A DNA stretch of 64,000 bases from Bacillus sp. FJAT-14578 (GCF_000504165.1 NZ_AYSE01000001.1:124001-188000), one strand, 5' to 3'. Numbered from the stretch's first letter, positions 1-8,666 are shown. Notes: a model not told the origin generated them from the letters alone. Numbers and translations are program-made.

Positions 1-492
1 GTCTGTAAAAGCTGTTGAACCTTTATTGATCCGAAGAAATTTTTGCTGGGCATCCATCGCAATAATATGTGAAGCGCCTATTCCGAAAAGATGCACATTT
101 TTTGCTTTAAGGATGGCCGTTACAGCACGCTCAAGTTCCTCGTAATTGATGATTTCGGCCGTATCGCTCAATCCCTGAATACTGTTGCTTGTTGTCTTTT
201 GGACGATGGATTGTATCGATTCATCAGGCTCAATATCCCGATACCCCTGTTCCGCGGGCTTCACTAAATCCCCGGCAACCCTTACTTTCAATTCTTGGAA
301 CCCTTTTACCCCGAGTGATTTACAAAGCCGGATGACCGCTGCACTGCTGGCATTGGCCAATGTCCCCAACTCTCCGGCGGTGCTGTTTACGACGTCATGA
401 GGATGTTTTAAAATGTATTCCGCAATTTTCCGCTCAGATGCCGGAAGCTGCGGAATCATATTTTTGATCATATTTAATCCACCTGTTGCCAT
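1..492 (-). CDS. murR: MurR/RpiR family regulator (partial)
   Basis: This is the N-terminal part of an RpiR-family transcription factor; the C-terminal part of the sugar-phosphate-binding domain runs off the window. About 164 residues are visible. An N-terminal helix-turn-helix region (VVNSTAGELGTLANASSAAVIRLC, shown here only in part as AGELGTLANASSAAVIRLCK) is followed by the start of a SIS domain (VHLFGIGASHIIAMDAQQKF). The ATG at 492 is preceded by GGAGGG. The gene starts 12 bp downstream of the murQ stop, the same order as ybbI-ybbH in Bacillus subtilis, where a PTS permease (murP) follows. By family and context it should sense MurNAc-6-phosphate and control murQ. High confidence in the family, good confidence in the MurR role. 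Confidence 0.88.
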   Translation of the reverse strand, partial: MATGGLNMIKNMIPQLPASERKIAEYILKHPHDVVNSTAGELGTLANASSAAVIRLCKSLGVKGFQELKVRVAGDLVKPAEQGYRDIEPDESIQSIVQKTTSNSIQGLSDTAEIINYEELERAVTAILKAKNVHLFGIGASHIIAMDAQQKFLRINKGSTAFTD

Positions 493-504
493 CCTTACCC
501 TCCT

Positions 505-1413
505 TTACTTTTTACTAAGTTCAACTGCTTTTCTTACATAACCATTAGCCTGTTCAAGGAGTTCTTTAGCGGCATCGTACCCTTTGTCCGCTTCCAACAT
601 CACAATGGCCGTCTTCACTTCATTGTGTGCTGTTTCCAGCGTTTCTTTTGCCTGCTCATACGAAACTCCCGTGATTTTGCAGATGATGTTAATGGCACGT
701 TCTTTTAACTTATAGTTACTCACATGTACATCTACCATTAGGTTTTCGTATGCTTTTCCGAGATGAATCATCGTTGTTGTTGAAATCATATTCAGGATCA
801 TCTTGTGGGCAGTTGCTGCTTTTAACCTTGTAGATCCTGTTAGTACTTCCGGTCCAACAACCACTTCGATGCTGTGGTCAGCAGCCTGACTGATCAGGGA
901 ATTTTTATTGCAAGACAACGCAATTGCTTTCGCCCCAACACTGCGTGCATATTGAAGCGCACCCGTTACATACGGCGTGCGGCCGCTTGCCGCTATTCCA
1001 ATAACTGTATCATTCGCTGTGAGATGGATGTCTTTTAAGTCTTGTGCGCCAAGTTCTTCTTTGTCTTCGGCACCTTCCACCGCTTTGACAAATGCCTTCT
1101 CTCCTCCAGCCATAATACCTTGAACCATATCAGGAGCTGTACTGAAAGTCGGCGGGCATTCAACTGCATCCAATACACCCAGTCTTCCGCTCGTACCAGC
1201 CCCGATATAAATGAGGCGCCCTCCATTTTTTAATGACTCATAAGCAAATTTAACGGCAACCCCCACATCTGGAAGCACTTGTTGAACAGCTAAAGCAATT
1301 TTTTGGTCTTCTTCATTCATGATTCTTAAAATTTCCGTCGTATCTGCCGTATCTATATGCATCGTTTGATTATTACGAGATTCTGTCGTCAATAACGTGA
1401 GCTTTTGATCCAT
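505..1413 (-). CDS. murQ: N-acetylmuramic acid 6-phosphate etherase MurQ
   Basis: MurQ cleaves the D-lactyl ether of MurNAc-6-phosphate to give GlcNAc-6-phosphate and lactate in cytoplasmic muropeptide recycling. The 302-residue product has the expected length. It carries a single SIS domain with the phosphosugar-binding stretch [20 protein letters not shown] near residues 70-90, the conserved VKAVEGAED segment, the [10 protein letters not shown] motif, and a C-terminal helical region rich in conserved [12 protein letters not shown] positions. A TTG 15 bp upstream is in frame, but it overlaps the GGAGGG ribosome binding site that serves the ATG at 1413, so the ATG is chosen. The gene is followed 12 bp later by murR. 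A sigma-A-like promoter and paired 18-bp repeats lie upstream. Confidence 0.95.
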   Translation of the reverse strand: MDQKLTLLTTESRNNQTMHIDTADTTEILRIMNEEDQKIALAVQQVLPDVGVAVKFAYESLKNGGRLIYIGAGTSGRLGVLDAVECPPTFSTAPDMVQGIMAGGEKAFVKAVEGAEDKEELGAQDLKDIHLTANDTVIGIAASGRTPYVTGALQYARSVGAKAIALSCNKNSLISQAADHSIEVVVGPEVLTGSTRLKAATAHKMILNMISTTTMIHLGKAYENLMVDVHVSNYKLKERAINIICKITGVSYEQAKETLETAHNEVKTAIVMLEADKGYDAAKELLEQANGYVRKAVELSKK

Positions 1414-1465
1414 TGATTTACCCTCCAATTATCTTGTTGTAAAACATTTGCCTCATCACATCCTC

Positions 1466-1494
1466 ATTATAGATTTTTTAAAATAAAATTTCAA
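1466..1494 (-). promoter_or_regulatory. Sigma-A-type promoter of murQ-murR
   Basis: On the minus strand TTGAAA (1494-1489) is separated by exactly 17 bp from TATAAT (1471-1466). The -10 is about 50 bp upstream of the murQ ATG. The fit to the consensus is good and no other candidate lies nearer the gene. Confidence 0.7.
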
Positions 1495-1527
1495 TATATA
1501 GTTTATATTTTTAAAATTTAATTTCAA
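1477..1527 (-). promoter_or_regulatory. Paired 18-bp direct repeats, candidate MurR operator
   Basis: Two copies of TTGAAATT-N2-ATTTTAAA lie on the minus strand at 1527-1510 and 1494-1477. They match at 16 of 18 positions and are 33 bp apart, about three helical turns. The downstream copy covers the -35 and spacer of the murQ promoter, which is a repressing position. Assignment to MurR is inference from position; AT-richness lowers the weight of the match. Confidence 0.45.
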
Positions 1528-1586
1528 ATAGAGTAAAAAAATAAAACCAGCAAATCTCCTGGTTTCTTTTAACAGCATCAGCATGT

Positions 1587-1613
1587 AAAAAGCTCCTTTC
1601 ATGAGGAGCTTTT
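1587..1613 (-). terminator. Hairpin terminator of the 1724-2002 gene
   Basis: AAAAGCTCCT and AGGAGCTTTT arms close around a short loop and read into T-rich sequence on either strand. On the minus strand it follows the small gene at 1724-2002. Confidence 0.6.
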
Positions 1614-1723
1614 CGGCCGTAAAATGATTCCACTTACTGTGATTGGATTCAGTAAAAGCAAGATACAATCTCCTACTTTTTCATATAAAAAGAAAAATAT
1701 TTTGTTAGGTATACTCCCTATGA

Positions 1724-2002
1724 TCAAGACGTAATCACATTTTTTCTTGAAAAGTCTTGAATCATTTTCTGTAGATGTTTATGCCCTTCTCTCAACTTCA
1801 TAGATTCGTGCATGATTTTTTGAAAATCCTCCAAATCTTTATCTGACGCACTTAACAGAGTTCTAGGAAGTCCTTCAGCCAGCTGCTGCAGTGTTAGTTC
1901 TCTCATAACCATTCCACCATCCCCTTCCTTTTGATATTTCGAGTGCTCTGTCTTTTCTGCTGTTCCATGTAATTGTGCTTGATTTGATTCGGTTTGCTTC
2001 AT
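1724..2002 (-). CDS. Hypothetical small protein
   Basis: A 92-residue charged, soluble protein that I do not recognise. The ATG at 2002 has a strong GAGGAGGGG ribosome binding site; an in-frame extension to 2062 has none. A second internal start at the MVMREL position also has a purine-rich stretch upstream and would give a 62-residue protein. The C-terminal two thirds is predicted helical (ELTLQQLAEGLPRTLLSASD, then a lysine/histidine-rich amphipathic helix ending FSRKNVITS). No signal peptide or membrane segment is seen. It stands alone between hairpins. Confidence 0.55.
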   Translation of the reverse strand: MKQTESNQAQLHGTAEKTEHSKYQKEGDGGMVMRELTLQQLAEGLPRTLLSASDKDLEDFQKIMHESMKLREGHKHLQKMIQDFSRKNVITS

Positions 2003-2123
2003 TTTAATCAAAGTTCCCCTCCTCAATATAGTAATTTTCCACAGAGAACAAATCCCCTGCAATAAACACTTTAAAATTTAGATAATTCTAAAAATTGATT
2101 CGTTTATACCAAGAAAAAAGAGA

Positions 2124-2207
2124 GAAGAAGCTGTCCCATAAGTCTCCATAAATCACAAAAGCCAATTTTTAGGATGGGTCAAAAAGGCTTCCTTTTTGAC
2201 TCATCCT
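2124..2207. repeat. Dispersed repeat with hairpin, copy A
   Basis: The segment 2124-2144, containing ctgtcccataagtc, matches 45802-45822 at 20 of 21 positions. In both places it is followed by a hairpin that ends in gactcatc or gagtcatc (here 2171-2207, arms AGGATGGGTCAAAAAG and CTTTTTGACTCATCCT). This may be the end of a decayed insertion element or a mobile terminator module. A further stem, AAGGAGCTGA to TCAGCTCCTT, lies at 2246-2279. Confidence 0.45.
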
Positions 2208-2309
2208 CCTTATTAACAATCAATAATGCGTAGGGAACTGTAAAAAAGGAGCTGATTCGGCGTTCCGAGTCAGCTCCTTTTCCATCTCATTGTAGTCTAA
2301 TGGCATAGC

Positions 2310-2340
2310 AAAAAAGCCTTGGATTTATAGAACCCAAGGC
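2310..2340 (-). terminator. Terminator downstream of tenA
   Basis: On the minus strand GCCTTGGGTT pairs with AATCCAAGGC across a short loop and is followed by TTTTTT. It lies about 160 bp past the tenA stop and is the closest convincing terminator for that gene. Confidence 0.65.
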
Positions 2341-2498
2341 TTCTGACTGGTGGTGAAGTTGTCCTTTTCCATCATATGGCTCCCTCTAATCGGACTTTAT
2401 GTAGCCTAAGAATGAATAGGATATATAGTAATGGAAAATCGAAGATATATTTGTTTTTGCTCTCACACCAGCAGTGCACGTCCAAAAATAAAAAAAGA

Positions 2499-3182
2499 TT
2501 AAACGCTCAGCATTTGATTGGACGCCGGCCATTTTTCTAAGGAGTAAGCCATTTGCCAAAATGCATACTCATACTCGCTGCTGATGATAAAATGCTTCTT
2601 CATACGCTCGCGCCCTTCTTCTGTATCACGCGCTGCAATTTCATCTATATTGTTGATTTGTTCCTTCACAAGCGTCTCAAACCATTCACTATGGTAAGCG
2701 TTAATCCATTGTTGATAAATGCCTACTCCAGGTGCTGCCCCTTTTAACAGATGGCCAATTTCGTAATAGATCCAATAGCATGGCAATAAAGCGGCAATAA
2801 TATCACCTACATGCCCTTCAAAAGCTGCACGATACAAATGAGACGTATAAGCATAAGCGCTGGGAGCCGGTTGAAACTGCTTTTTATCCTCTTCTGTAAT
2901 CCCTAATTCTTTCATAAAATTTTCATGCAATGAACCTTCCGCCTTGACTGTGTTTTGAGCATGGACAGCCATTTGCTCTGTTAATTTAGGATCTGCCGCT
3001 TTTGCAGCTGCTAATGCTTGTACCTTCGCAAAGTGGCTTAAATAATATGAATCTTGCATTACATAATATTTGAATTTCTCTAAAGGCAATGTTCCATCAC
3101 GTAATTCTTGAATAAACGGATGCTGAAAATTAGCTTCCCAAATCTGATTTGCTTCTTTACGAATGACTTCTGAAAATTTCAT
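2499..3182 (-). CDS. tenA: Aminopyrimidine aminohydrolase TenA (thiaminase II)
   Basis: TenA hydrolyses aminopyrimidine breakdown products of thiamine so the pyrimidine can be salvaged into the cytosolic thiamine pathway. The 227-residue, all-helical protein has the usual family length. Characteristic stretches are HPFIQELRDGTLPLEKFKYY near residue 22, YYLSHFAKVQALAAAKA around residue 47, ALLPCYWIYYEIG near residue 130 with the conserved Cys, and the C-terminal SSEYEYAFWQMAY with the conserved Glu/Tyr positions. The gene is monocistronic. A TPP riboswitch plus terminator upstream explains its regulation: thiamine pyrophosphate should switch it off. Confidence 0.93.
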   Translation of the reverse strand: MKFSEVIRKEANQIWEANFQHPFIQELRDGTLPLEKFKYYVMQDSYYLSHFAKVQALAAAKAADPKLTEQMAVHAQNTVKAEGSLHENFMKELGITEEDKKQFQPAPSAYAYTSHLYRAAFEGHVGDIIAALLPCYWIYYEIGHLLKGAAPGVGIYQQWINAYHSEWFETLVKEQINNIDEIAARDTEEGRERMKKHFIISSEYEYAFWQMAYSLEKWPASNQMLSV

Positions 3183-3303
3183 TTTCCCACTCTCCCTAAT
3201 TTAAGATTGCCTAACATCTGTAATGGGCACATATGGATACATATTAGCTGCCCATACAGCTAGTACTCCCGTCTGCCTTCTCCATCACCTATTTTTTGTC
3301 CAT

Positions 3304-3334
3304 AAAAAAGACCACTCTTCCAAGTATGAGAGTG
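3304..3334 (-). terminator. Riboswitch-controlled terminator upstream of tenA
   Basis: On the minus strand CCACTCTC-N-GAGAGTGG-type arms are followed by TCTTTTTTA. It sits between the TPP aptamer and the tenA start, so it is the expression platform. Confidence 0.8.
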
Positions 3335-3382
3335 GCCATGATACATTTATCCCTATAAATAACAATTAATAGGTTTATCATA

Positions 3383-3475
3383 ACAAACCACTTCCCTACG
3401 CTAGTATGAACTAGATCAGGTTCTAAGGGTCGAGATGCGAACATCCCTCTCAGCACAAGGCGCCCCTAGTGGAAA
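3383..3475 (-). ncRNA. TPP (THI-box) riboswitch
   Basis: The minus strand has the THI-box hallmarks in order: a 5' stem, the GGGGCGCC/CTGAGAGGGA region, and the ACCTGATCTAGTTCATACTAGCG segment (only part quoted: ACCTGATCTAG), then GTAGGGAAGTGG closing P1. It is followed by an intrinsic terminator and then tenA, a known target of this riboswitch class. Confidence 0.95.
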
Positions 3476-3721
3476 GATCTTGTATATTCATTTCTTGAAC
3501 TACCACCACGATAGAATCGTTCAGGAATATTATACCACAAACTTAGGCTGACGCCTACCGACATTCATCTCCCACTTACTCATTGGGCTACTCCCTATCC
3601 ATCCCTTGCAGTAGGAGTCTTCTTTCGGAAAAATGAAAAGAATCGTTCTTTGCTGATTAGGGTCGTTTTGGGGACTCCTCTTACACTGGCTTGGATCGAT
3701 TCTTTTATTTTCTTACACGAA

Positions 3722-3770
3722 ATAAAAAAGCTCGACCCAAAGGGCACCTTATATGCCTCTTGGGTCAGCT
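3722..3770 (-). terminator. Terminator of the POT transporter gene
   Basis: On the minus strand AGCTGACCCAA pairs with TTGGGTCGAGCT-type arm and runs into TTTTTTATT, immediately after the stop at 3780. The interval 3476-3720 upstream of the tenA leader shows no other supported gene. Confidence 0.8.
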
Positions 3771-3779
3771 CTTTTTTTA

Positions 3780-5111
3780 TTATTCCATCAGTTTTGCTAC
3801 AGGCTTTGAAAGAAGCAATAATACAATACCTAAGCCAATTGTGACAAAACCAATTACACTGAAGATTTCCAGGTAACCTAAAGACTGCGTATATGCAGCT
3901 AATTGGCCGGCTACCATGTTGGCAACAGCCGAGCTTGCCAGCCATACTCCCATTAGAAGAGAGGCAAGCTTGATTGGCGCAATCTTACTTACCATGGATA
4001 AACCAACAGGTGAAATCATTAATTCAGCTAATGTATGAAGGAAATACGTTACAATCATGAACAGAATATTTGCTTTCAGCACTGTATCGTTTCCTGTGTA
4101 CATAACAGCAGGAAGCAGTACTAAAAAACCGAGCCCCACAGTGACTAGACCAAGAGCCATCTTCGTTGGAGTTTTTAAGTCGCCGCGCTTTGAACTGCCA
4201 AGCTTGTACCATAAAGCTGACATAATAGGCGCTAAAATGACGATGAATAATGGGTTCAATGATTGGAACCAGGCCGTTGGAACCTCAAAACCAAATACAT
4301 TACGATCAATTTGGTCATTAGCATACAATGTCAATGAGCTTCCCGCTTGCTCGAAAGCAGCCCAGAACGCAATAACAAAGACTGCTAAAATAACGATAGC
4401 CGCTGTACGTTTCTGTTCTCTTTTCGTTAACGGTGCAGTTGATTTTTGACCAGCTGTAACTACCGGTTTACCAGTAGGTTCTTTACCGATATCACCTAAA
4501 TAGCGGTTGCCTAATAAGTTGAAAATTAACTGTCCGACAATCATACCGATCGCCGCTATTAAGAATCCATATTTATAGCTCATAAGGCCAACTACTAATG
4601 GTGCGAAAAAGGCACCAACGTTAATCCCCATGTAGAAGATGGTAAATGCCCCATCACGACGAGGATCGTTATCACTGTAAAGGTCACCGACAAGTGTTGA
4701 AATATTTGGTTTAAAGAAGCCATTCCCGATAATCAATAAACCGAGACCAATGTATAAAGCAGTTGTCGTTTGGCTTGCAAATAATGAGAAGTTACCAAGT
4801 GCCATTAAAATACCGCCGATGGTGATGGCCAATCTTCTGCCAAGGAAACGGTCAGATAAGTATCCGCCGACCATTGGTGTAATATAGACGGCCCCGGTAA
4901 AGAATCCGTAAATACTCATAGCCGTAGTTTTGTCGACTCCAAGTCCGCCGTTTACAGCGGTTGCTGTTAAGTAGAGAACAAGAATGGCTCTCATTCCGTA
5001 ATAGCTGAAACGCTCCCATGCCTCAGTCGCGAACAGCATGTACAGTCCAGGAGGATGCTTTTTCCTGGGCTGGTTCGGTTGCTGAACATCATTTTTTACA
5101 ATGGCTTGCAT
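3780..5111 (-). CDS. POT family di/tripeptide:proton symporter
   Basis: A 443-residue integral membrane protein of the proton-dependent oligopeptide transporter family, acting in the cytoplasmic membrane to import di- and tripeptides. The N-terminal signature EAWERFSYYGMRAILVLYLT (TM1, ExxERFxYYG motif) and the FYMGINVGAFFAPLVVG signature (TM5) are both present. About 12-14 membrane segments follow. An in-frame upstream extension to 5156 lacks a ribosome binding site; the ATG at 5111 has GAGGGGGA 8 bp before it. It is monocistronic with its own terminator. A perfect cre site lies about 165 bp upstream, so CcpA control is possible. DtpT is the likely functional name, but substrate range cannot be read from sequence. 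Confidence 0.93.
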   Translation of the reverse strand: MQAIVKNDVQQPNQPRKKHPPGLYMLFATEAWERFSYYGMRAILVLYLTATAVNGGLGVDKTTAMSIYGFFTGAVYITPMVGGYLSDRFLGRRLAITIGGILMALGNFSLFASQTTTALYIGLGLLIIGNGFFKPNISTLVGDLYSDNDPRRDGAFTIFYMGINVGAFFAPLVVGLMSYKYGFLIAAIGMIVGQLIFNLLGNRYLGDIGKEPTGKPVVTAGQKSTAPLTKREQKRTAAIVILAVFVIAFWAAFEQAGSSLTLYANDQIDRNVFGFEVPTAWFQSLNPLFIVILAPIMSALWYKLGSSKRGDLKTPTKMALGLVTVGLGFLVLLPAVMYTGNDTVLKANILFMIVTYFLHTLAELMISPVGLSMVSKIAPIKLASLLMGVWLASSAVANMVAGQLAAYTQSLGYLEIFSVIGFVTIGLGIVLLLLSKPVAKLME

Positions 5112-5217
5112 AATAAAGTCCCCCTCAATATAGTTAAATATTAAACCATACATCAATCGTTAAAATTTGCACAATAATTGCATGGTTTTATTTTATTAGA
5201 CAAATTATTGATTCATT

Positions 5218-5412
5218 TCACCTACGCCCAATACAATAATGGTCACGCATGTCGTCCAATCCATTAGCAACGAATAAGAAAGCGCTTACATATCGATTGT
5301 TTACCTGATCTAAAAAGGTTTTCGTAAGTATCATGATAACATTGGAGATACCCGCCAGAGCCAAGTTAATAGATAATGGCTCTCCATCAAAACATGTAGA
5401 TTTTAAATAATT
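5218..5412 (-). pseudogene. Possible gene remnant between peptide transporter and endopeptidase
   Basis: The minus strand is open for about 63 codons with a coding-like composition (PLSINLALAGISNVIMILTK, then FLDQVNNRYVSAFLFVANGL) ending in TGA at 5218. There is no start codon with a ribosome binding site and the frame is closed upstream by TAA. It reads like the C-terminal end of a membrane protein, but I cannot assign a family. The rest of 5413-5786 is AT-rich with no supported feature. Confidence 0.22.
5277..5290 (-). promoter_or_regulatory. cre (CcpA) site
   Basis: TGTAAGCGCTTTCT on the minus strand matches the cre consensus TGWAARCGYTWNCW at every position. It lies upstream of the POT gene and, awkwardly, inside the possible gene remnant listed here, so the true target is uncertain. 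Confidence 0.55.
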
Positions 5413-5786
5413 TTATTTGTTGTAAAATAATTTTATATTATCAGAAAATATAAGAATACAGAAAAAAAAGAAAAAAAGTTTGATTATTTCTGTAATCCTT
5501 TTTCCGTTAAAGCGTCCGATTGTTGAAAACTACTGAAGTTTCTATTAGCTCGGTTACTACAATAAGACGCACTACAAAAAAAAACTCCTCTGGCTGCAAT
5601 CAAGAGAAGTTGACATAAGACCCGGTATAATGAAGTATTCAACCTGTTAACTAAAAGGCCTTGTTACCCATGAATTTCTTTGTATCTAACCTTTATTTGT
5701 GGTCTACGTTCGTATCTTTTTATATGGTTTGATTTTCAACTTACTAATTAGTACCTTTAAAGTTTACGCTTCGAAAAGTTGACACC

Positions 5787-6914
5787 CTAATGCAATACTC
5801 TAGTAGCAGTAGTAAATTTAGACGGATTATAAGTTGAAATTTTCAGTACATCACCCGTTTGCGGGGCATGAATATATTGCCCGCCGCCAATATATATGCC
5901 GACATGATAGGCAGGGTTACCTCTGAATACTAAATCTCCTGGCTGCACCTCATTCAGAGAAATTCTTGTACCAACATTTTGCTGGTCACGTGACACTCTT
6001 GGAAGATTTATGCCAACTGAACGAAACACATATTGAGTGAATCCTGAGCAGTCGAATCCGCTTGGTGTTGTCCCACCCCAGACGTAAGGAACCCCCAAAT
6101 ATTGTTTTGCTGTCGCAATGAGCTTATTTGCCTCTCCAGAGTTAGTTAGAGTGGCTGCTTCGACCGATGGTGTTGATTTTGAAGCTTTGGTTACTAAAGA
6201 CCGCTGTCGAGTCTCTTGTTGGGCTTGTTGGGCTAATTGTGCCTGTTGTGCTCGTCGTTGTGCTTCTTGTTGAGCCAGTTGATCCTGTTGATTTTTTAAT
6301 GTATTTTGCGCTTTTGCTAATTCTTTTTCAACTTCTTTTTTATCTGCTTCAATCTTTTTTTGTTCATCCGCTAATTTATTTTGGCTCTTTTTTAATTGGT
6401 TGTACCCATTTTGTAATTTCTCCTCTGCTCCTTTTAACGTCTGTTCTTTTTCATTTAAACCATTTAGTAAGTCTCTGTCACTTTCTATAATTTGCGAAAT
6501 CGCAGTAAATCGAGTTAAAAACTCAGAAATATTATCAGACGAAAGCAATAATTCTGCGTAAGTAGCGATTGACTGATTTCCCTCTAACTGAATGCTTCTT
6601 AGTCGTTCAGAGTAGACCTTTTTGTGAGCATCCAATGCCTGTTTGGCTTTTTCAATTTCAGCTTCTGTTTCCACAATTTTTTCATGTTGTCTTTTAATAT
6701 CATCGTTTAGTTTTTGACTTTTCTCCATTGCTATAGTGATGCGGTTGTCTAATTGTTGGATCTTTGTTTCAAAGTCATCGATTTGGCCTTGTGTAGCATC
6801 GATTTGGCCTTGTGTCACTGATGAATCTATTGGACTTGCAAAAGTAGTTGTTGTCTGAATCATAGTGGCGAGTATGGCAGCCGATACCGTACATTTCATT
6901 AATTTTTTCATCAT
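5787..6914 (-). CDS. CwlO-like NlpC/P60 peptidoglycan DL-endopeptidase
   Basis: A 375-residue secreted wall hydrolase expected to cut gamma-D-glutamyl-diaminopimelate bonds of peptidoglycan during growth. A signal peptide (MMKKLMKCTVSAAILATMIQ, then TTTTFASP cleavage region) is followed by a long coiled coil (about residues 28-235), an alanine/glutamine-rich linker, and the NlpC/P60 domain (about 262-375). The catalytic Cys lies in TPSGFDCSGFTQYVF, the His in NPAYHVGIYIGGG, and the third polar residue (His) in YIHAPQTGD. A tandem duplication (TQGQIDA/TQGQIDD) is seen just after the signal peptide. RBS AGAGGAG precedes the ATG. This architecture matches CwlO of Bacillus subtilis, though shorter. 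A perfect WalR box lies upstream. Confidence 0.9.
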   Translation of the reverse strand: MMKKLMKCTVSAAILATMIQTTTTFASPIDSSVTQGQIDATQGQIDDFETKIQQLDNRITIAMEKSQKLNDDIKRQHEKIVETEAEIEKAKQALDAHKKVYSERLRSIQLEGNQSIATYAELLLSSDNISEFLTRFTAISQIIESDRDLLNGLNEKEQTLKGAEEKLQNGYNQLKKSQNKLADEQKKIEADKKEVEKELAKAQNTLKNQQDQLAQQEAQRRAQQAQLAQQAQQETRQRSLVTKASKSTPSVEAATLTNSGEANKLIATAKQYLGVPYVWGGTTPSGFDCSGFTQYVFRSVGINLPRVSRDQQNVGTRISLNEVQPGDLVFRGNPAYHVGIYIGGGQYIHAPQTGDVLKISTYNPSKFTTATRVLH

Positions 6915-7002
6915 TACAAAATCTCCTCTTATTGCCTGTAAATTCCATCAATATTACTAGTTTATATTCCAAATGGACTAATGACAATGATACAGTCGAT
7001 AA

Positions 7003-7019
7003 TGTAATATAATTGTAAT
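7003..7019 (+). promoter_or_regulatory. WalR (YycF) box
   Basis: TGTAAT-N5-TGTAAT, a perfect direct repeat with the 5-bp spacing of the WalR consensus TGTWAH-N5-TGTWAH. It lies about 90 bp upstream of the CwlO-like gene, a classic WalRK target in Bacillus subtilis. Confidence 0.6.
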
Positions 7020-7107
7020 TTCATGTAGAAAAATTTGTAATATAAATCATACACATACAAATAGTGACAAGACTCGACCACAATATCTAGTAGAATAATA
7101 GTTATCA

Positions 7108-7145
7108 GTAATATTAAGGTAACATTAAAGTAATATTGTTGTAAT
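7108..7145 (+). promoter_or_regulatory. Four-fold 11-bp-phased GTAAT/GTAAC array
   Basis: GTAAT at 7108, GTAAC at 7119, GTAAT at 7130 and GTAAT at 7141 are spaced by exactly 11 bp each. OmpR-family regulators such as WalR and PhoP bind hexamers with this period. The array lies between the two divergent wall genes, 75 bp upstream of the L,D-transpeptidase start. Which regulator binds it is inference. Confidence 0.45.
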
Positions 7146-7219
7146 CTTCGGATACAAAACCTAAAGTTTAAAGACAGTGGACGTTGATAGCTGGATCACC
7201 ACTGTGGGGGGGAATTTTT

Positions 7220-8665
7220 TTGGAAAGTATATTAAATGAATCAGTGGAAGAGAAGGATAAACAACGGAGAAATACGTTGAAATGGTTTACAAAATGGAGG
7301 TTTATTGCAGTAAGTATCCTCATTATTATTGCTCTCCTACTTGCGGCAATCAGCTATTATCAGGCAAACCATTTCAATGCAAATATCAAGATTAATGGTA
7401 TAAAAGTCAATGGATTGACTGCTGAGGAGGCACTCGAAAAACTAAAAACCTCCAAATTAAGAAACGTAGTCTATGTCGGACAACAACAAATTTTAGATGG
7501 AAAAGATACGACGATGGGATTTACGGATAAAGATCTGTCAGGTGTCAAAAACCTATTAAGAAGCCAGCGGACGTTTTTCCCCTCTTCAAAAGCAAAAAAT
7601 GATTCCTTAATGCCAAGCAATCAGGATTCATATCGAAGCCAAGTGATGAAAAAACAAATAGAAGAAAGACTCTTAGACATGAATAAGAGTTTAAAGGCAC
7701 CTAAAGATGCGGCAGTTATTCTGGAAGATGGCAAGATTATCGTATCAAAAAGTATTGATGGGAAACAGTATGATGTCGCCAGTCTGTTAAAGAACTACGA
7801 AAAGCATGAATATACTAGTGAAATCCACCTAAGTCCTGTATTCATACAACCAATCAAAGAAGACAGTCCGATTATAAAAAATGAAGAGAAAAAGCTGCAG
7901 GAACTCCTTCAACGAACTGCTGATTATAAGGTACAGGATAAAGTTTATACGTTAAAGGCCAGTGAATTAATTAAAAATGCCACTGTGTCAAAAGATATGA
8001 AGATTACAATTGACCCGGGCGATATTAAAAATAGAATTTCTGAAATTAATCGTTCTCAATCCACATTAAACCAATATTTCAAATTTAAGACCCATTCAGG
8101 TACTGTCATTTCGGTAAAAGGCCAAGGATATGGCTGGGCGTTGGATGTGGAAAAAGAAACATCACAGATTCAGGCCGCTCTTGAAAAAGGAGAAAAATCG
8201 ATTTCCGCTTCTAATATTTACGGACATGGCTGGAAAAATGAGGGCTATGGTTACGAAACGACCACGAACAACGGTATTGGCGATACGTATGCTGAAGTGT
8301 CCATTGCAGAGCAGCGTATTTGGATTTACAAACAGGGAAAATTAGTCGTCTCAACGAATGTCGTGACCGGCAAACATAGCACCGGCGAAGATACATCACC
8401 AGGTGTGTGGTATATCCTCTACAAACGCTCACCGTCCACACTCAATGGCAGTAGAGTAGGTAGTGGGGAATATTCCGTTAAGGTCAATTATTGGGCTCCA
8501 TTTACGAACAGTGGGCAAGGCTTCCATGATGCCAGCTGGAGGACAAACTGGACAAGTAATGCCTATCTTAACGCAGGATCGGGCGGCTGCGTTAACATAC
8601 CACCTAGTATGATGAAAAAAGTGTATGAGAATCTCAGTACATACGAGCCTGTAGTCGTATATTAA
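7220..8665 (+). CDS. L,D-transpeptidase with peptidoglycan-binding-like region
   Basis: A 481-residue membrane-anchored YkuD-fold L,D-transpeptidase, expected to make 3-3 crosslinks or anchor substrates in the wall. A short cytoplasmic N-terminus is followed by one membrane segment (FIAVSILIIIALLLAAISYY), a long extracytoplasmic region with a repeated putative PG-binding fold, and the YkuD domain (about the last 125 residues) with GFHDASWR carrying the His and GSGGCVNIP carrying the catalytic Cys. The usual Arg after GC-I/V is Asn here. The TTG at 7220 is chosen because a G7 run lies 8 bp upstream; an earlier TTG at 7184 has no RBS. It is divergent from the CwlO-like gene. Confidence 0.87.
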   Translation: MESILNESVEEKDKQRRNTLKWFTKWRFIAVSILIIIALLLAAISYYQANHFNANIKINGIKVNGLTAEEALEKLKTSKLRNVVYVGQQQILDGKDTTMGFTDKDLSGVKNLLRSQRTFFPSSKAKNDSLMPSNQDSYRSQVMKKQIEERLLDMNKSLKAPKDAAVILEDGKIIVSKSIDGKQYDVASLLKNYEKHEYTSEIHLSPVFIQPIKEDSPIIKNEEKKLQELLQRTADYKVQDKVYTLKASELIKNATVSKDMKITIDPGDIKNRISEINRSQSTLNQYFKFKTHSGTVISVKGQGYGWALDVEKETSQIQAALEKGEKSISASNIYGHGWKNEGYGYETTTNNGIGDTYAEVSIAEQRIWIYKQGKLVVSTNVVTGKHSTGEDTSPGVWYILYKRSPSTLNGSRVGSGEYSVKVNYWAPFTNSGQGFHDASWRTNWTSNAYLNAGSGGCVNIPPSMMKKVYENLSTYEPVVVY

Positions 8666-8666
8666 G

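Noticed and set aside
1456..1668. 70-codon minus-strand frame upstream of murQ
   Set aside because: It spans the terminator hairpin and the murQ promoter and has no RBS.
6167..6490. 107-codon hydrophobic plus-strand frame
   Set aside because: It is antisense to the coiled-coil part of the NlpC/P60 gene; Gln/Lys codons read backwards give Leu/Val.
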